Shown: positions 35,526-44,490, counted from the first letter of the stretch. The stretch is DNA of 64,000 nt from Candidatus Stoquefichus sp. SB1 (GCF_001244545.1 NZ_LN852694.1:502172-566171); one strand, 5' to 3'. Notes: generated by a model from the sequence alone, not told the origin. A program made the numbers and translations.

Positions 35526-36794
35526 ATGCAAAATCATATTTATCAAACTTATATTCAAATTTTAAAAGAAGAATTAGTTCCAGCAATGGGCTGTACAGAA
35601 CCAATTGCGTTGGCATATTGTGCAAGCAAGTGTTTTGATACACTTGATGATAAAGTCCAATCAGTTGATATTTATGTAAGTGGGAATATCGTTAAAAATG
35701 TTAAGAGTGTTATTGTCCCTAATACTGATGGATTAAAAGGAATTGAAGCTAGTGTTGCAGCAGGAATTGTAGCAGGACAAAGCAGTAAGATATTAGAAGT
35801 GATTTCAGAGGTGACTGCACTTCAAAAAGTTGAGATGAAACACTTTTTAGAAACAGTTCCGATGAAAGTTCATCCTATTGAAAGTGATTGTGCGCTGGAT
35901 ATTTGTGTATGCATTCATGGCTTAGAACATCAGGCAAAAGTACGTATTGCTGGCTATCATACCAATATTGTTTATATTGAAAAAGATGAAGATATTCTTT
36001 ATCAATCAGGGGTTGTTGCATCAACTGATTCTTCGTTAACTGATCGCAGTTTATTAAATGTTAAGGATATTTATGAATTTGCAACAACGGTTGATTTGGC
36101 AGATGTCCAAACCGTTTTACAAAGACAAATTGATTGTAATTTAGCGATTGCTAAGGAAGGAATTGAAAATGACTGGGGTGCCAATATTGGAAGTATATTG
36201 CTTAAAACTTACGGTGATGATGTCAAAATAAAAGCTAAGGCTTATGCTGCCGCTGGTAGTGATGCCAGAATGAGTGGCTGTGAAATGCCGGTTATTATTA
36301 ACTCTGGAAGTGGAAATCAGGGGATGACAGCATCGCTTCCTGTCATCATTTATGCATTAGAAGAAAAAATGTCTCAAGAAAAGTTATATCGTGCATTAAT
36401 TATTTCTAATTTATGTACAATTCATCAAAAAACAGGAATTGGCAGATTGTCAGCTTATTGTGGGGCTGTCAGTGCGGGAGTTGGAGCAGGATGTGGTATT
36501 GCTTATTTAAAAGGTGGCGATTATACAACGATTGCTCATACGCTGGTTAATGCTTTAGCAATTAATTCAGGAATTGTATGTGATGGAGCAAAACCATCAT
36601 GTGCAGCTAAAATTGCTGAGAGTGTTGATGCTGGTATTTTAGGATACTATATGTATAAGAATGGATATCAGTTTAAAGGTGGCGATGGTATTGTTTCAAA
36701 AGGAGTTGAAAATACGATTCGCAATATTGGACGTTTGTCACGTGAAGGTATGAAGGAAACAGATAAAGAAATTATTAAAATGATGTGTGATTAA
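35526..36794 (+). CDS. cyuA: L-cysteine desulfidase family protein (UPF0597)
   Basis: A 422-residue enzyme of the serine-dehydratase-alpha-like/UPF0597 family; characterised members (CyuA) use an iron-sulfur cluster to break L-cysteine into pyruvate, ammonia and sulfide. VPAMGCTEPIALAYCASK (about residues 18-35) is the family hallmark, and cysteines in NLCTIHQKTG (about 295) and DGAKPSCAAKIAES (about 355) are candidates for the cluster ligands. Single gene with AAAGGAAGG upstream. Substrate is inferred from the family. Confidence 0.82.
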   Translation: MQNHIYQTYIQILKEELVPAMGCTEPIALAYCASKCFDTLDDKVQSVDIYVSGNIVKNVKSVIVPNTDGLKGIEASVAAGIVAGQSSKILEVISEVTALQKVEMKHFLETVPMKVHPIESDCALDICVCIHGLEHQAKVRIAGYHTNIVYIEKDEDILYQSGVVASTDSSLTDRSLLNVKDIYEFATTVDLADVQTVLQRQIDCNLAIAKEGIENDWGANIGSILLKTYGDDVKIKAKAYAAAGSDARMSGCEMPVIINSGSGNQGMTASLPVIIYALEEKMSQEKLYRALIISNLCTIHQKTGIGRLSAYCGAVSAGVGAGCGIAYLKGGDYTTIAHTLVNALAINSGIVCDGAKPSCAAKIAESVDAGILGYYMYKNGYQFKGGDGIVSKGVENTIRNIGRLSREGMKETDKEIIKMMCD

Positions 36795-36829
36795 TCATTG
36801 ATATAAAAATGATGATTTTATTATATAGA

Positions 36830-36867
36830 AAACATGGAGGATCTCTCACAAGAAATTCTCCATGTTT
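36830..36867. terminator. bidirectional terminator, cyuA / carbonic anhydrase
   Basis: AAACATGGAG / CTCCATGTTT, 10 bp with a longer loop. It overlaps the stop of the minus-strand gene. Confidence 0.7.
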
Positions 36868-37411
36868 ATTTATTAATATCTGTTAATGCTCCAGTACATG
36901 AATCCATGATAAAACCATGAATTGCAATATGAGAGGGAATAAGGGGATGCTTTTTTAGAATATCCACACTTTCTTTAACAGATGTTTTTACATCATCAAA
37001 TCCACCTAACCATTTTTCAAAATCAATACCACAGTACTGAAGATTTTGTATGACTTCATCATGAATACCCTGATTTTTCATCTTTAATAACATATTCTCA
37101 ACATCTATATGCTGAACACCACAATCTGTATGTCCAATTACCATAATATCTTCTACTCCTAATTCATATATAGCAATTAATAAGCTTCTCACTGCACTTC
37201 CAAAAGGATGAACAATCATTCCACCAGCATTTTTAATAATTTTTGCATCTCCATTTTTTATTCCTAATGCTGCTGGCAGCAATTCTATCAATCTGGTATC
37301 CATGCATGTGATAATTGCTAATTTACGATCAGGATATTTACTTGTTAAATAAGGCTGATACTTTTTTTCTTTTACAAATTGACGGTTATATTCTAAAATT
37401 TCATTAATCAT
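36866..37411 (-). CDS. beta-class carbonic anhydrase
   Basis: Zinc enzyme for CO2/bicarbonate interconversion. The 181-residue protein has the zinc-binding and catalytic signature AIITCMDTRLIE (Cys, Asp, Arg; about residues 31-42) and HTDCGVQH (His, Cys; about 92-99). The start at 37411 has AAAGGAG upstream and gives the normal N-terminus; a longer frame to 37558 has no support and would overlap the scpA promoter region. Lies divergent from scpA. Confidence 0.9.
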   Translation of the reverse strand: MINEILEYNRQFVKEKKYQPYLTSKYPDRKLAIITCMDTRLIELLPAALGIKNGDAKIIKNAGGMIVHPFGSAVRSLLIAIYELGVEDIMVIGHTDCGVQHIDVENMLLKMKNQGIHDEVIQNLQYCGIDFEKWLGGFDDVKTSVKESVDILKKHPLIPSHIAIHGFIMDSCTGALTDINK

Positions 37412-37518
37412 TTTTTTACTCCTTTTTTTGAGATTATAGCATATCCAAATAGACAATAAAAATAAATAAAGAAATTTATGAATAATTATGCTATAATAAC
37501 CAACAGGAGTGTGATTAT

Positions 37519-38247
37519 ATGAGTTATGAAGTTGTTCTTGATGATTTTCAGGGACCATTAGATTTATTGCTACATCTTATTAAAGATAAACAAATGGATC
37601 TTGAAACATTAGAAGTTTCAACAATTACTGATCAGTATTTAGCTTATATTGATCAAATGTCACCAGATCAATTAGAGACAATGTCTGAATATCTTGTGAT
37701 GGCTGCACAGCTTATTGAGATGAAAAGCAAAATGCTTTTACCTAATGAAAAAGTTGAACTTGATGATGATTATCAAGAAGATCCTCGTGAACAATTAATC
37801 AGACGACTCATTGAATATAAAAAGTATAAAGATATCTTAGAGGAATTTAGGGAATCTTATGAACATCGTCAAACATTACATACGAAAGCACCAGCATTAA
37901 TGGATGATTATGTTGTAGATACAAGTGAAATGATTCCTGATAATTTAGAAGTCTATGATTTGATTCGGGCAATGCAAAAAATGTTTCAAAGAAAAGCTTT
38001 AATGACACCTTTGGAATCAAGAATTGCACGTGTAGAAATTTCGATTGAAGAACGTAGTGATCAAATTAGACAATATTTTAAATGTCATAAAAATCAAAGA
38101 ATTGATTTTGAAGATTTGTTTGAAGAACCGACAAAAGTATTTTTTGTTGTGACATTTTTATCTGTGCTTGTATTGGTTAATACAAATGAATTAATTATTG
38201 AACAAGAAGGAAATTTTGAGAAAATATATTTAAAGGAGAATCATTAA
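37519..38247 (+). CDS. scpA: segregation and condensation protein ScpA
   Basis: Kleisin subunit of the SMC-ScpAB complex that organises and separates chromosomes. The 242-residue protein starts with VVLDDFQGPLDLLLHLIKDK (residues 5-24), diagnostic for ScpA, and ends in a winged-helix region (FEDLFEEPTKVFFVVTFLSVLVL, in parts). Its stop overlaps scpB start by one base. Confidence 0.95.
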   Translation: MSYEVVLDDFQGPLDLLLHLIKDKQMDLETLEVSTITDQYLAYIDQMSPDQLETMSEYLVMAAQLIEMKSKMLLPNEKVELDDDYQEDPREQLIRRLIEYKKYKDILEEFRESYEHRQTLHTKAPALMDDYVVDTSEMIPDNLEVYDLIRAMQKMFQRKALMTPLESRIARVEISIEERSDQIRQYFKCHKNQRIDFEDLFEEPTKVFFVVTFLSVLVLVNTNELIIEQEGNFEKIYLKENH

Positions 38248-38828
38248 TGGAACATGATGAAATATTAAGTGTTCTTGAAGGTATGCTTTTTTTATCTGGT
38301 GATGAAGGACTGACCATTAAACAGATTTCATCAGTATTACAGCTTACTAAAAAAGAAGCCACACAATATATCGATGAATTAATTCAAATAGTTAATGAAA
38401 GGTCAATCAAAGGATTTGAACTTGTTAATTTTGGAGGTGTTTTCAAATTTGCTACACTTTCAAAACATCATGAATATTATCAGCGTATGGTTGAACAAAA
38501 TGAGAATAGTCTTTCTAATGCAGCATTAGAAACATTAGCTATTATTGCTTATAATCAGCCTGTGACACGTGTACGTATTGAAGAGATACGTGGTGTTGGT
38601 TGTGATGCAATGATTCGAAAATTGGTTGCCAAGGCACTGATTAAAGAAGTAGGACGAGAAGAAACACCAGGTAAACCTATTTTATATGGCGTTACTGATG
38701 AGTTTATGGATGCATTTTCATTAACGACTTTAGATGAATTACCTGAATTAAAAGAAATCAAAGAAGATTTTGATCAAGAAGATATTTTTAATACAAAATA
38801 TACTGAAGACGTTGAAGATAATCATTAG
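38247..38828 (+). CDS. scpB: segregation and condensation protein ScpB
   Basis: A 193-residue double winged-helix protein that binds ScpA. LEGMLFLSGDEGLT (about residues 9-22) and ALETLAIIAYNQPVTRVRIEEIRGV (about 93-117, in parts) are the family marks. Acidic C-terminal tail. Overlaps scpA stop and is the last gene before the accessory island. Confidence 0.95.
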   Translation: MEHDEILSVLEGMLFLSGDEGLTIKQISSVLQLTKKEATQYIDELIQIVNERSIKGFELVNFGGVFKFATLSKHHEYYQRMVEQNENSLSNAALETLAIIAYNQPVTRVRIEEIRGVGCDAMIRKLVAKALIKEVGREETPGKPILYGVTDEFMDAFSLTTLDELPELKEIKEDFDQEDIFNTKYTEDVEDNH

Positions 38829-38933
38829 ATTATCTTTTTTATCTGATAAAAATCTGGATGTGTCAGTTAATATATTTGCTGAAAGCATTGAAGAATAAAA
38901 AAATAACTAAGCCATCATTATGATTATGATCTG

Positions 38934-39000
38934 AATCACACCACTATTATCAAAATAACAGTGATGTTTTAGTATCGATGTGTCATTTTAAATAGAAGGT
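38934..39000 (+). repeat. 67-base hairpin repeat, copy 1
   Basis: Aligns without gaps to 40584-40650 with 55 of 67 bases identical. It contains a hairpin: CACCACTATTAT (38939-38950), loop CAAA, ATAACAGTGATG (38955-38966), ten of twelve positions paired, followed by TTTTAG. The two copies flank the Rpn gene and an IS remnant in the same orientation. Confidence 0.75.
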
Positions 39001-39085
39001 AATGTAATGTTTGACAATTGCTTTATGCAATTATATAATAAAGTTGTAAAATGTTTCCATTATAAAAAGAAATTCCTCCTTTTTT

Positions 39086-39107
39086 TGCGTATATATATAA
39101 TAGGAGG
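39086..39107 (+). promoter_or_regulatory. shared TATATATA promoter-SD block, copy 3
   Basis: TGCGTATATATATAATAGGAGG, one base different from copies at 2733-2754 and 14992-15013. The Rpn start codon is 7 bases downstream. Upstream of the block the three loci diverge here (T-rich instead of A-rich). Confidence 0.55.
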
Positions 39108-39114
39108 GTAAATA

Positions 39115-40008
39115 ATGGAAGCAGATAAATTAGCACTTGATTATAAGGAAGACCTGTTTTTTAAGTACTACTGTGGCAGTGAGCATCTGGATGCCTTTAG
39201 ATTCAGAAAGTTCCTGATAGAGAATATCACTCATCTGGATATGACGGATGCAAGAATCAGCAATACCGAACTGACAACTCTGTCCAAGACTGACAAGAGA
39301 ATCATCATGGATACCTTAATCACAAAGGATGGCTATCAGGTAGATATGGAGATGCAGAATACAATATTGAATTCCTTTCTCAGCAAAAGGTTTCAGTACT
39401 ATGCATGTAAGAGCATTGTGATACAGCTGGCAGATGGAGAAAAAGACTATGGTAAGCTTAAGGAGTTCTATCTGATTATCTTTATCAATGAAGATAATGT
39501 TCATCTCATCAATCATGGAACCCTGAGATATGAGGATGGAAAGCAGATGAGAGACTGTGTGATACATATCTACTATGTGAATCTCAAAGCGATAAACAAA
39601 ATAGCAGGACAAAGGAAACTAAGCGAGTTTGAGGCAGTGATCTATCTTATGGCAAACAATACAGTAGAAAACATTGAATATGAAGAAAAGGAAGGGATGG
39701 TCCAATATATGGAAAGAAGCTATGAAATGTTTAAAGCAGATGGAGCGTTAATTAGAGAGTTGCTGGAGGAAAGAGAAAAGGAGTTCTTTCATGCGATGGA
39801 GCTTAATGAAACAAGACAAGAAGGTGAAGAAAAAGGGAAGAGATATGGCATGGTTAATTTACTAAATACACTTATTAAGATGAAATATCATGAAGATGCT
39901 GAGAAATGGCTAAGCCAATGTAATGAACAAGAATTCATACAGATACTAACTTTGGTTAATGATAATGTACCTTATGATAGTTTAGTTGAACAGTATATGA
40001 TGGATTAA
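39115..40008 (+). CDS. Rpn family PD-(D/E)XK nuclease, second type
   Basis: A 297-residue member of the Rpn/PD-(D/E)XK nuclease group. YQVDMEMQNT (about residues 79-88) holds the catalytic D and E-x-Q, and AIYLMANNT-like region near 180 closes the core. The C-terminal part is charged with EGEEKGKRYG. Only family-level similarity to the gene at 2855. Base composition in the first 500 bases is visibly richer in G and C than neighbours, which suggests later arrival. A weaker internal site (AAGGAG, 12 bases before in-frame ATG 39796) could give a 70-residue C-terminal fragment. It sits between the two copies of a hairpin repeat. Confidence 0.8.
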   Translation: MEADKLALDYKEDLFFKYYCGSEHLDAFRFRKFLIENITHLDMTDARISNTELTTLSKTDKRIIMDTLITKDGYQVDMEMQNTILNSFLSKRFQYYACKSIVIQLADGEKDYGKLKEFYLIIFINEDNVHLINHGTLRYEDGKQMRDCVIHIYYVNLKAINKIAGQRKLSEFEAVIYLMANNTVENIEYEEKEGMVQYMERSYEMFKADGALIRELLEEREKEFFHAMELNETRQEGEEKGKRYGMVNLLNTLIKMKYHEDAEKWLSQCNEQEFIQILTLVNDNVPYDSLVEQYMMD

Positions 40009-40083
40009 AAGAAAAGGGTTATATATTGTATAAGGAATATAATCAAATTCTATCTAGTTAAAAAAGAGTAATGATGAATTAGT

Positions 40084-40560
40084 GGGTTCTTTCTTGCTTT
40101 AGGGTATAAATAAAAAAGGAAGTTTTAATTTCATTGATGAATTCAATGATTTTAAGACTTCTTTGTTTTTATTTACTCAATATTGAGTAAGAATCGAATT
40201 AATCGTTACTCCTTTTCTTTCAAATTAATTTATAATAATAGTGCCAACATTAATCATATTCTCATCTCGAAAGGAGGGTTTTAAACCATCTTCAATCATA
40301 TCAAAATGCTATTTGATTTTAAAGATGATAATATCATTATTGCTGGATTGACTGTTGAAGGAAATACTAAAATGGCTTTTATTGAATACAAACTTATTGA
40401 TGTATTCTGTTTTGAATGTGATTCTAAAATGTATGTTAATGAAGGTTGGAATGGCACTGTTAAACATTAATATATCTGATAAACCTTTCACAATCTTTTT
40501 TAAACATGTTGATATGAAAAGATTATCACTGTTTTCGGGCATTTCGTAGACAATGATCAA
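40084..40560 (+). pseudogene. ISL3-family transposase remnant
   Basis: GGGTTCTTTC at 40084 resembles an ISL3-type terminus. An imperfect inverted repeat follows (about 40114-40165). From 40288, codons read HIKMLFDFKDDNIIIAG...KLIDVFCFECDSKMYVNEGWNGTVKH then stop, which resembles the N-terminal zinc-binding region of ISL3 transposases; after a frameshift ISDKPFTIFFKHVDMKR continues the pattern. The start codon appears lost (AAAGGAGG at 40270-40277 is followed by no ATG at fitting distance) and the catalytic domain is absent. Confidence 0.45.
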
Positions 40561-40583
40561 CTAGGGTGGTAAAAAAATTTTTA

Positions 40584-40650
40584 AATCACACTGCTATTAT
40601 CAAAATAATAACGGTGTTTTAGTGTAGATGTACAATTTTAAATAGAAGTT
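40584..40650 (+). repeat. 67-base hairpin repeat, copy 2
   Basis: Second copy of 38934-39000. Its hairpin (CACTGCTATTAT / ATAATAACGGTG) keeps pairing at 11 of 12 positions despite changes in both arms, including an A-T pair replaced by G-C. Ends just before the promoter of the CydDC-like operon. Confidence 0.75.
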
Positions 40651-40664
40651 GACATAAAATTTGT

Positions 40665-40723
40665 TTGACATAAAAGTTAGTCTGTGCTAACATCTAACTC
40701 GTGAGTTAGTTGTGACTAACTTT
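40665..40723 (+). promoter_or_regulatory. promoter with nested operator for the CydDC-like operon
   Basis: TTGACA (40665-40670), 17-base spacer, TAACAT (40688-40693). Overlapping it are two nested inverted repeats: outer AAAGTTAGTC / GACTAACTTT (40673-40682, 40714-40723) and inner CTAACTC-GT-GAGTTAG (40694-40709). The layout suits a dimeric repressor of TetR or MarR type. No such regulator gene is adjacent. Confidence 0.7.
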
Positions 40724-40740
40724 AATGAGGAGGAAATTGC

Positions 40741-42459
40741 ATGTTTGATAAAAGATTGATCAAAGAAATACCTGCTACCAAACCTTTTGTCATGAAACAA
40801 GTTTTATGTCTTTGGATAGCATTACTTATGAATATCATATTTACAATGGGACTATGCTTTATGTTTGTTGAATTATTAACAGCAAAGTTCAAAGTGATTT
40901 ATTTTATTTATGCTTTTTTAATAGCAGCAATCTTATTTGTAATAAGAGCATTTGTTTTAAAAAAGGCAACTCTTTATGCTTATCAGGGAGCTCGCTTAGT
41001 TAAAGAGAATTTACGTCAAAGACTTTTTGAAAAAGTCATAAATATAGGAATTCATTATCAGGATTATGTATCGACAAGTGAATTAGTGCAATTATCAGTT
41101 GAAGGTATTAATCAATTAGAAACTTATTTTGCTTTATACTTACCACAACTCTTTTATAGTGTCTTAGCTCCAGTAACATTGTTTGTTGTGATTTCTGGTT
41201 ATGATTTTCTAAGTGCTTTGGTGTTATTTATTTGCGTTCCAATTATTCCTATTTCCATTGTTTGCGTACAGAAATTTGCTAAAAAGTTATTATCAAAATA
41301 TTGGAAGAGTTATACAACTTTAGGAGATAGTTTTTTAGAAAATCTACAAGGCTTAACAACTCTTAAAATATATCAGAGTGATGGATATAAACAACAACAA
41401 ATGAATGAAGAAGCAGAAAACTTCAGAAAAGTGACAATGCGTGTTTTAATCATGCAATTAAACAGTATTAGTATTATGGATATTGTTGCTTATGGTGGTG
41501 CTGGACTAGGGAGTTATTTAGCTATTCATCATTATATGAATCAACTAGTTGGGTTATTTGGAACTTTATTGATTATTTTGTTGTCATTTGAATTTTTTAT
41601 TCCTTTACGTCAATTGGGGTCTTTCTTTCATATTGCTATGAATGGAATGGCTGCAAGTGATAAGATTTTTAAGGTCTTAGATATTGAAAATAAGCATCAT
41701 GGAGAACATCATCTGCATGCTAATGATTTGAGTATTATGATTCAAAATTTATCTTTTCAATATGATTCAAAACGCCCAATATTACAAGATATTTCTTTTG
41801 AAATAAAACCAAATCAATTTATTGGAATTGTAGGAGAAAGTGGTTCTGGAAAAAGTACAATTGCTAAATTAATTATGGGTTATCATCAAAATTATCAAGG
41901 TGTATTAAAAATACAAGATTATCAAAGATATGATATCAAAGATAATGATTTTGCTAAGAGAGTCACTTATATTACTCATGAACCAATGATTTTTAAAGGA
42001 ACATTAAGAGAAAATATTGATTTTTATCACCGTTATCAGGATGATGAGATTTTCTCAGTCCTCAAACAAGTATGCTTAGATGAATACTTTTTACAACAAA
42101 ATGGTTTAGATACAACACTTTTAGAGGCTGGAAGTAATTTATCTGGAGGACAAAAACAGCGTTTAAATTTAGCACGTGCTTTGTTGGCAGATAGTGATAT
42201 GTATATTTTTGATGAAGCAACAAGTAATATTGATGTTGAAAGTGAAGAAAATATATTATCTGTTATTGAAAAGTTATCACAGACAAAAACAATCATTATG
42301 ATTACCCATCGTTTAAGTACAGTCGAGCGATGTGATGAAATCTTAGTTATGAAAGATGGTCAACTGATAGAAAAAGGAACACATCATGAGTTAGGAAAAC
42401 AAAAGGGACTCTATTATCAATTATTGAATCAGCAAAAAGCATTGGAGGTATATCAATGA
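40741..42459 (+). CDS. ABC transporter, CydD-like permease/ATPase
   Basis: A 572-residue fused membrane and ATPase half-transporter. About six helices in residues 20-320, then the nucleotide-binding domain: Walker A GESGSGKSTIAKL (about 365), signature LSGGQKQRLNLARALL (about 468), Walker B DMYIFDEATSNID (about 489). The pair resembles CydDC, which exports cysteine or glutathione and is needed for cytochrome bd assembly; no cydAB is seen, so export of another substrate is possible. Overlaps the next gene by 4 bases. Controlled by the nested operator upstream. Confidence 0.8.
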   Translation: MFDKRLIKEIPATKPFVMKQVLCLWIALLMNIIFTMGLCFMFVELLTAKFKVIYFIYAFLIAAILFVIRAFVLKKATLYAYQGARLVKENLRQRLFEKVINIGIHYQDYVSTSELVQLSVEGINQLETYFALYLPQLFYSVLAPVTLFVVISGYDFLSALVLFICVPIIPISIVCVQKFAKKLLSKYWKSYTTLGDSFLENLQGLTTLKIYQSDGYKQQQMNEEAENFRKVTMRVLIMQLNSISIMDIVAYGGAGLGSYLAIHHYMNQLVGLFGTLLIILLSFEFFIPLRQLGSFFHIAMNGMAASDKIFKVLDIENKHHGEHHLHANDLSIMIQNLSFQYDSKRPILQDISFEIKPNQFIGIVGESGSGKSTIAKLIMGYHQNYQGVLKIQDYQRYDIKDNDFAKRVTYITHEPMIFKGTLRENIDFYHRYQDDEIFSVLKQVCLDEYFLQQNGLDTTLLEAGSNLSGGQKQRLNLARALLADSDMYIFDEATSNIDVESEENILSVIEKLSQTKTIIMITHRLSTVERCDEILVMKDGQLIEKGTHHELGKQKGLYYQLLNQQKALEVYQ

Positions 42460-44117
42460 AGAAAAAAGAAATGAATAATTTTCAAGTCGTTTGGCGCATG
42501 ATGAAACTGGTGAAACCATTAGCACTTCCTATGTGCTTTGCCATTGTTATGGGAGTCCTTGGCTTTCTATGTGCAATTGGCATACCAGTACTTTCTACAA
42601 TGGCACTTTTACAAGTAACAGGAATGTATCCCCATTTGCCTCTTGACTTTATTTTGATTATTTTGCTTGCTATGGCAGTTATGCGTGGTGTATTGCATTA
42701 TGGTGAACAAGCTTCTAATCATTATATTGCCTTTAAACTATTGGCGATTATTCGTGATCATGTTTATACGTCGTTAAGAAGATTAGCTCCAGCAAAATTA
42801 GATGGACAGGATAAAGGCAATTTGATTTCCCTTATTACCAATGATATAGAACTCTTAGAGGTTTTTTATGCTCATACGATTTCACCTGTTTTTATTGCAG
42901 TTGTGACTTCCTTGATTTTACTTAAATTTTTTGCTCATATGCACATTGTTGCTATGGTGATTGCTTTGCTTGCTTATTTAACTATGGCTATTGTGATTCC
43001 TTTCTACGTATTTGATAAAGGAAAAGAGTTGGGACAAAAAAACCGTGATCAAATTGGTCAGATGAGTAGTTATATTTTAGAAAGTTTTAGAGGACTTTCA
43101 ACAATTTTACAATATGGTATTGGAGCATTACGCATGCAAAAGATGTTAAAACAAAATGAGGATATTGAAAAACTTCAAAAACAAATGAAATCTATTGAAT
43201 CTTATCAGATTGCAGCTTCACAAATATTAATTTCATTATCAGCAATCATCATGTTTGTCAGTATGTATCTTTTATATCAAAATGATGCAGTCAGCATCTA
43301 TAGTGTGATTATGTCTACAGTATTAATGATTTCAAGTTTTGGTCCAGTGATGGCTCTATCAAACTTGGCCAATAACCTCTTGTCAACTTTAAGTAGTGGA
43401 CGTCGTGTGATTGCATTGCTAGATGAAGAAGAATTAATCCATGAAGTCAATCATCAAACAGCAACTTCTTTTGATGATATCTCTGTTGAAAACTTATCAT
43501 TTGCATATGATGATGAAATGATTTTAAAAGATTTAAATCTTCATTTTCCAAAATATCATAAAATTGGAATTGTTGGGAAGAGTGGTAGCGGCAAATCAAC
43601 GCTTTTGAAATTATTGATGCGTTTTTATGACCCAACAGAAGGTGTGATTAGAATTGATAATCAATCTTTAAAAATGATTAATACGAAAGATATGCGTCAA
43701 ATGTTTGCCTATGTCACACAAGAAACTGTGTTATTCCATGATTCTATTTTGAATAATATTAAAATTGCAAATCTTCATGCTAGTGATGAGGATGTCCAAT
43801 TGGCATGTCAAAAAGCGAGTATTCATGATTTTATTATGTCTCTTCCACAAGGATATCAAACAACAGTTGCTGAATTAGGTTCATCGTTATCGGGTGGGGA
43901 AAGACAAAGAATTGGTTTGGCTCGTGCCTTTTTAAGTGATGCTCCATGTATTTTACTAGATGAACCAACAAGCAATTTAGATGTTTTAAATGAAGCATTT
44001 ATCTTAAAGGCATTGCAAGCTCAAAAAGATAAAACAATTATTTTGGTATCTCATCGTGAATCAACTATGAAAATTACAGATCAAGTGATTGAAATGAATC
44101 AAGGAAGAGTGAGTTAA
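42456..44117 (+). CDS. ABC transporter, CydC-like permease/ATPase
   Basis: The 553-residue partner half-transporter. Six membrane helices, then Walker A GKSGSGKSTLLKL (about 378), signature LSGGERQRIGLARAFL (about 482) and Walker B CILLDEPTSNLD (about 504). Heterodimer with the preceding gene is expected because of the overlap and domain plan. Ends one base into the next gene. Confidence 0.8.
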   Translation: MKKKEMNNFQVVWRMMKLVKPLALPMCFAIVMGVLGFLCAIGIPVLSTMALLQVTGMYPHLPLDFILIILLAMAVMRGVLHYGEQASNHYIAFKLLAIIRDHVYTSLRRLAPAKLDGQDKGNLISLITNDIELLEVFYAHTISPVFIAVVTSLILLKFFAHMHIVAMVIALLAYLTMAIVIPFYVFDKGKELGQKNRDQIGQMSSYILESFRGLSTILQYGIGALRMQKMLKQNEDIEKLQKQMKSIESYQIAASQILISLSAIIMFVSMYLLYQNDAVSIYSVIMSTVLMISSFGPVMALSNLANNLLSTLSSGRRVIALLDEEELIHEVNHQTATSFDDISVENLSFAYDDEMILKDLNLHFPKYHKIGIVGKSGSGKSTLLKLLMRFYDPTEGVIRIDNQSLKMINTKDMRQMFAYVTQETVLFHDSILNNIKIANLHASDEDVQLACQKASIHDFIMSLPQGYQTTVAELGSSLSGGERQRIGLARAFLSDAPCILLDEPTSNLDVLNEAFILKALQAQKDKTIILVSHRESTMKITDQVIEMNQGRVS

Positions 44118-44413
44118 TGGAGATTGAAAAAAAGCGTCAAAAAGAAATAGAAATTGTCACTTTAATGATTCGTTTGTATTGTCGTCATCATCAGGATATA
44201 GATATGAAAGAACTCATTGATTATGCATCATTACGAATTCAAAAATGTCCAAGAATAAAAAACAAAACTTTCTGTAGTCATTGCCCTATTCACTGTTATG
44301 AAAAAACTATGCTTAAAAAAATCAAGAAAGTGATGCGTTATAGTGGTCCCAGAATGATTTTGTATCATCCGATTTATAGTATAAAACATGTGATTTGTCG
44401 AAAGAGTATATGA
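44117..44413 (+). CDS. nitrous oxide-stimulated promoter family protein
   Basis: A 98-residue cysteine-rich small protein. LYCRHHQ (about residue 16), KCPRIKNKTFCSHCPIHCYEKTM (about 38-60, in parts) and VMRYSGPRMILYHP (about 72-85) match the family named for a nitrous-oxide-stimulated promoter. The Cys/His set suggests binding of a metal or cluster. Its coupling to the CydDC-like operon fits a redox-related role, but no reaction is known. Confidence 0.8.
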   Translation: MEIEKKRQKEIEIVTLMIRLYCRHHQDIDMKELIDYASLRIQKCPRIKNKTFCSHCPIHCYEKTMLKKIKKVMRYSGPRMILYHPIYSIKHVICRKSI

Positions 44414-44465
44414 AAGGAAATGTTTTTGGAGAAAGTCATTTCAATAAAAAATGAAAGATAAATGG

Positions 44466-44490
44466 ACACCTCATGTTGATCATGAGGTGT
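44466..44490 (+). promoter_or_regulatory. hairpin/operator before the DUF454 gene
   Basis: Perfect 10-bp inverted repeat ACACCTCATG / CATGAGGTGT with a 5-base loop, 22 bases before the start codon, with no T run. Could be an operator or an mRNA hairpin affecting translation. Confidence 0.5.

Noticed and set aside
37412-37558. Longer N-terminus for the carbonic anhydrase
   Set aside because: No ribosome site, unlike the family, and overlaps the scpA start; 37411 has a good SD.
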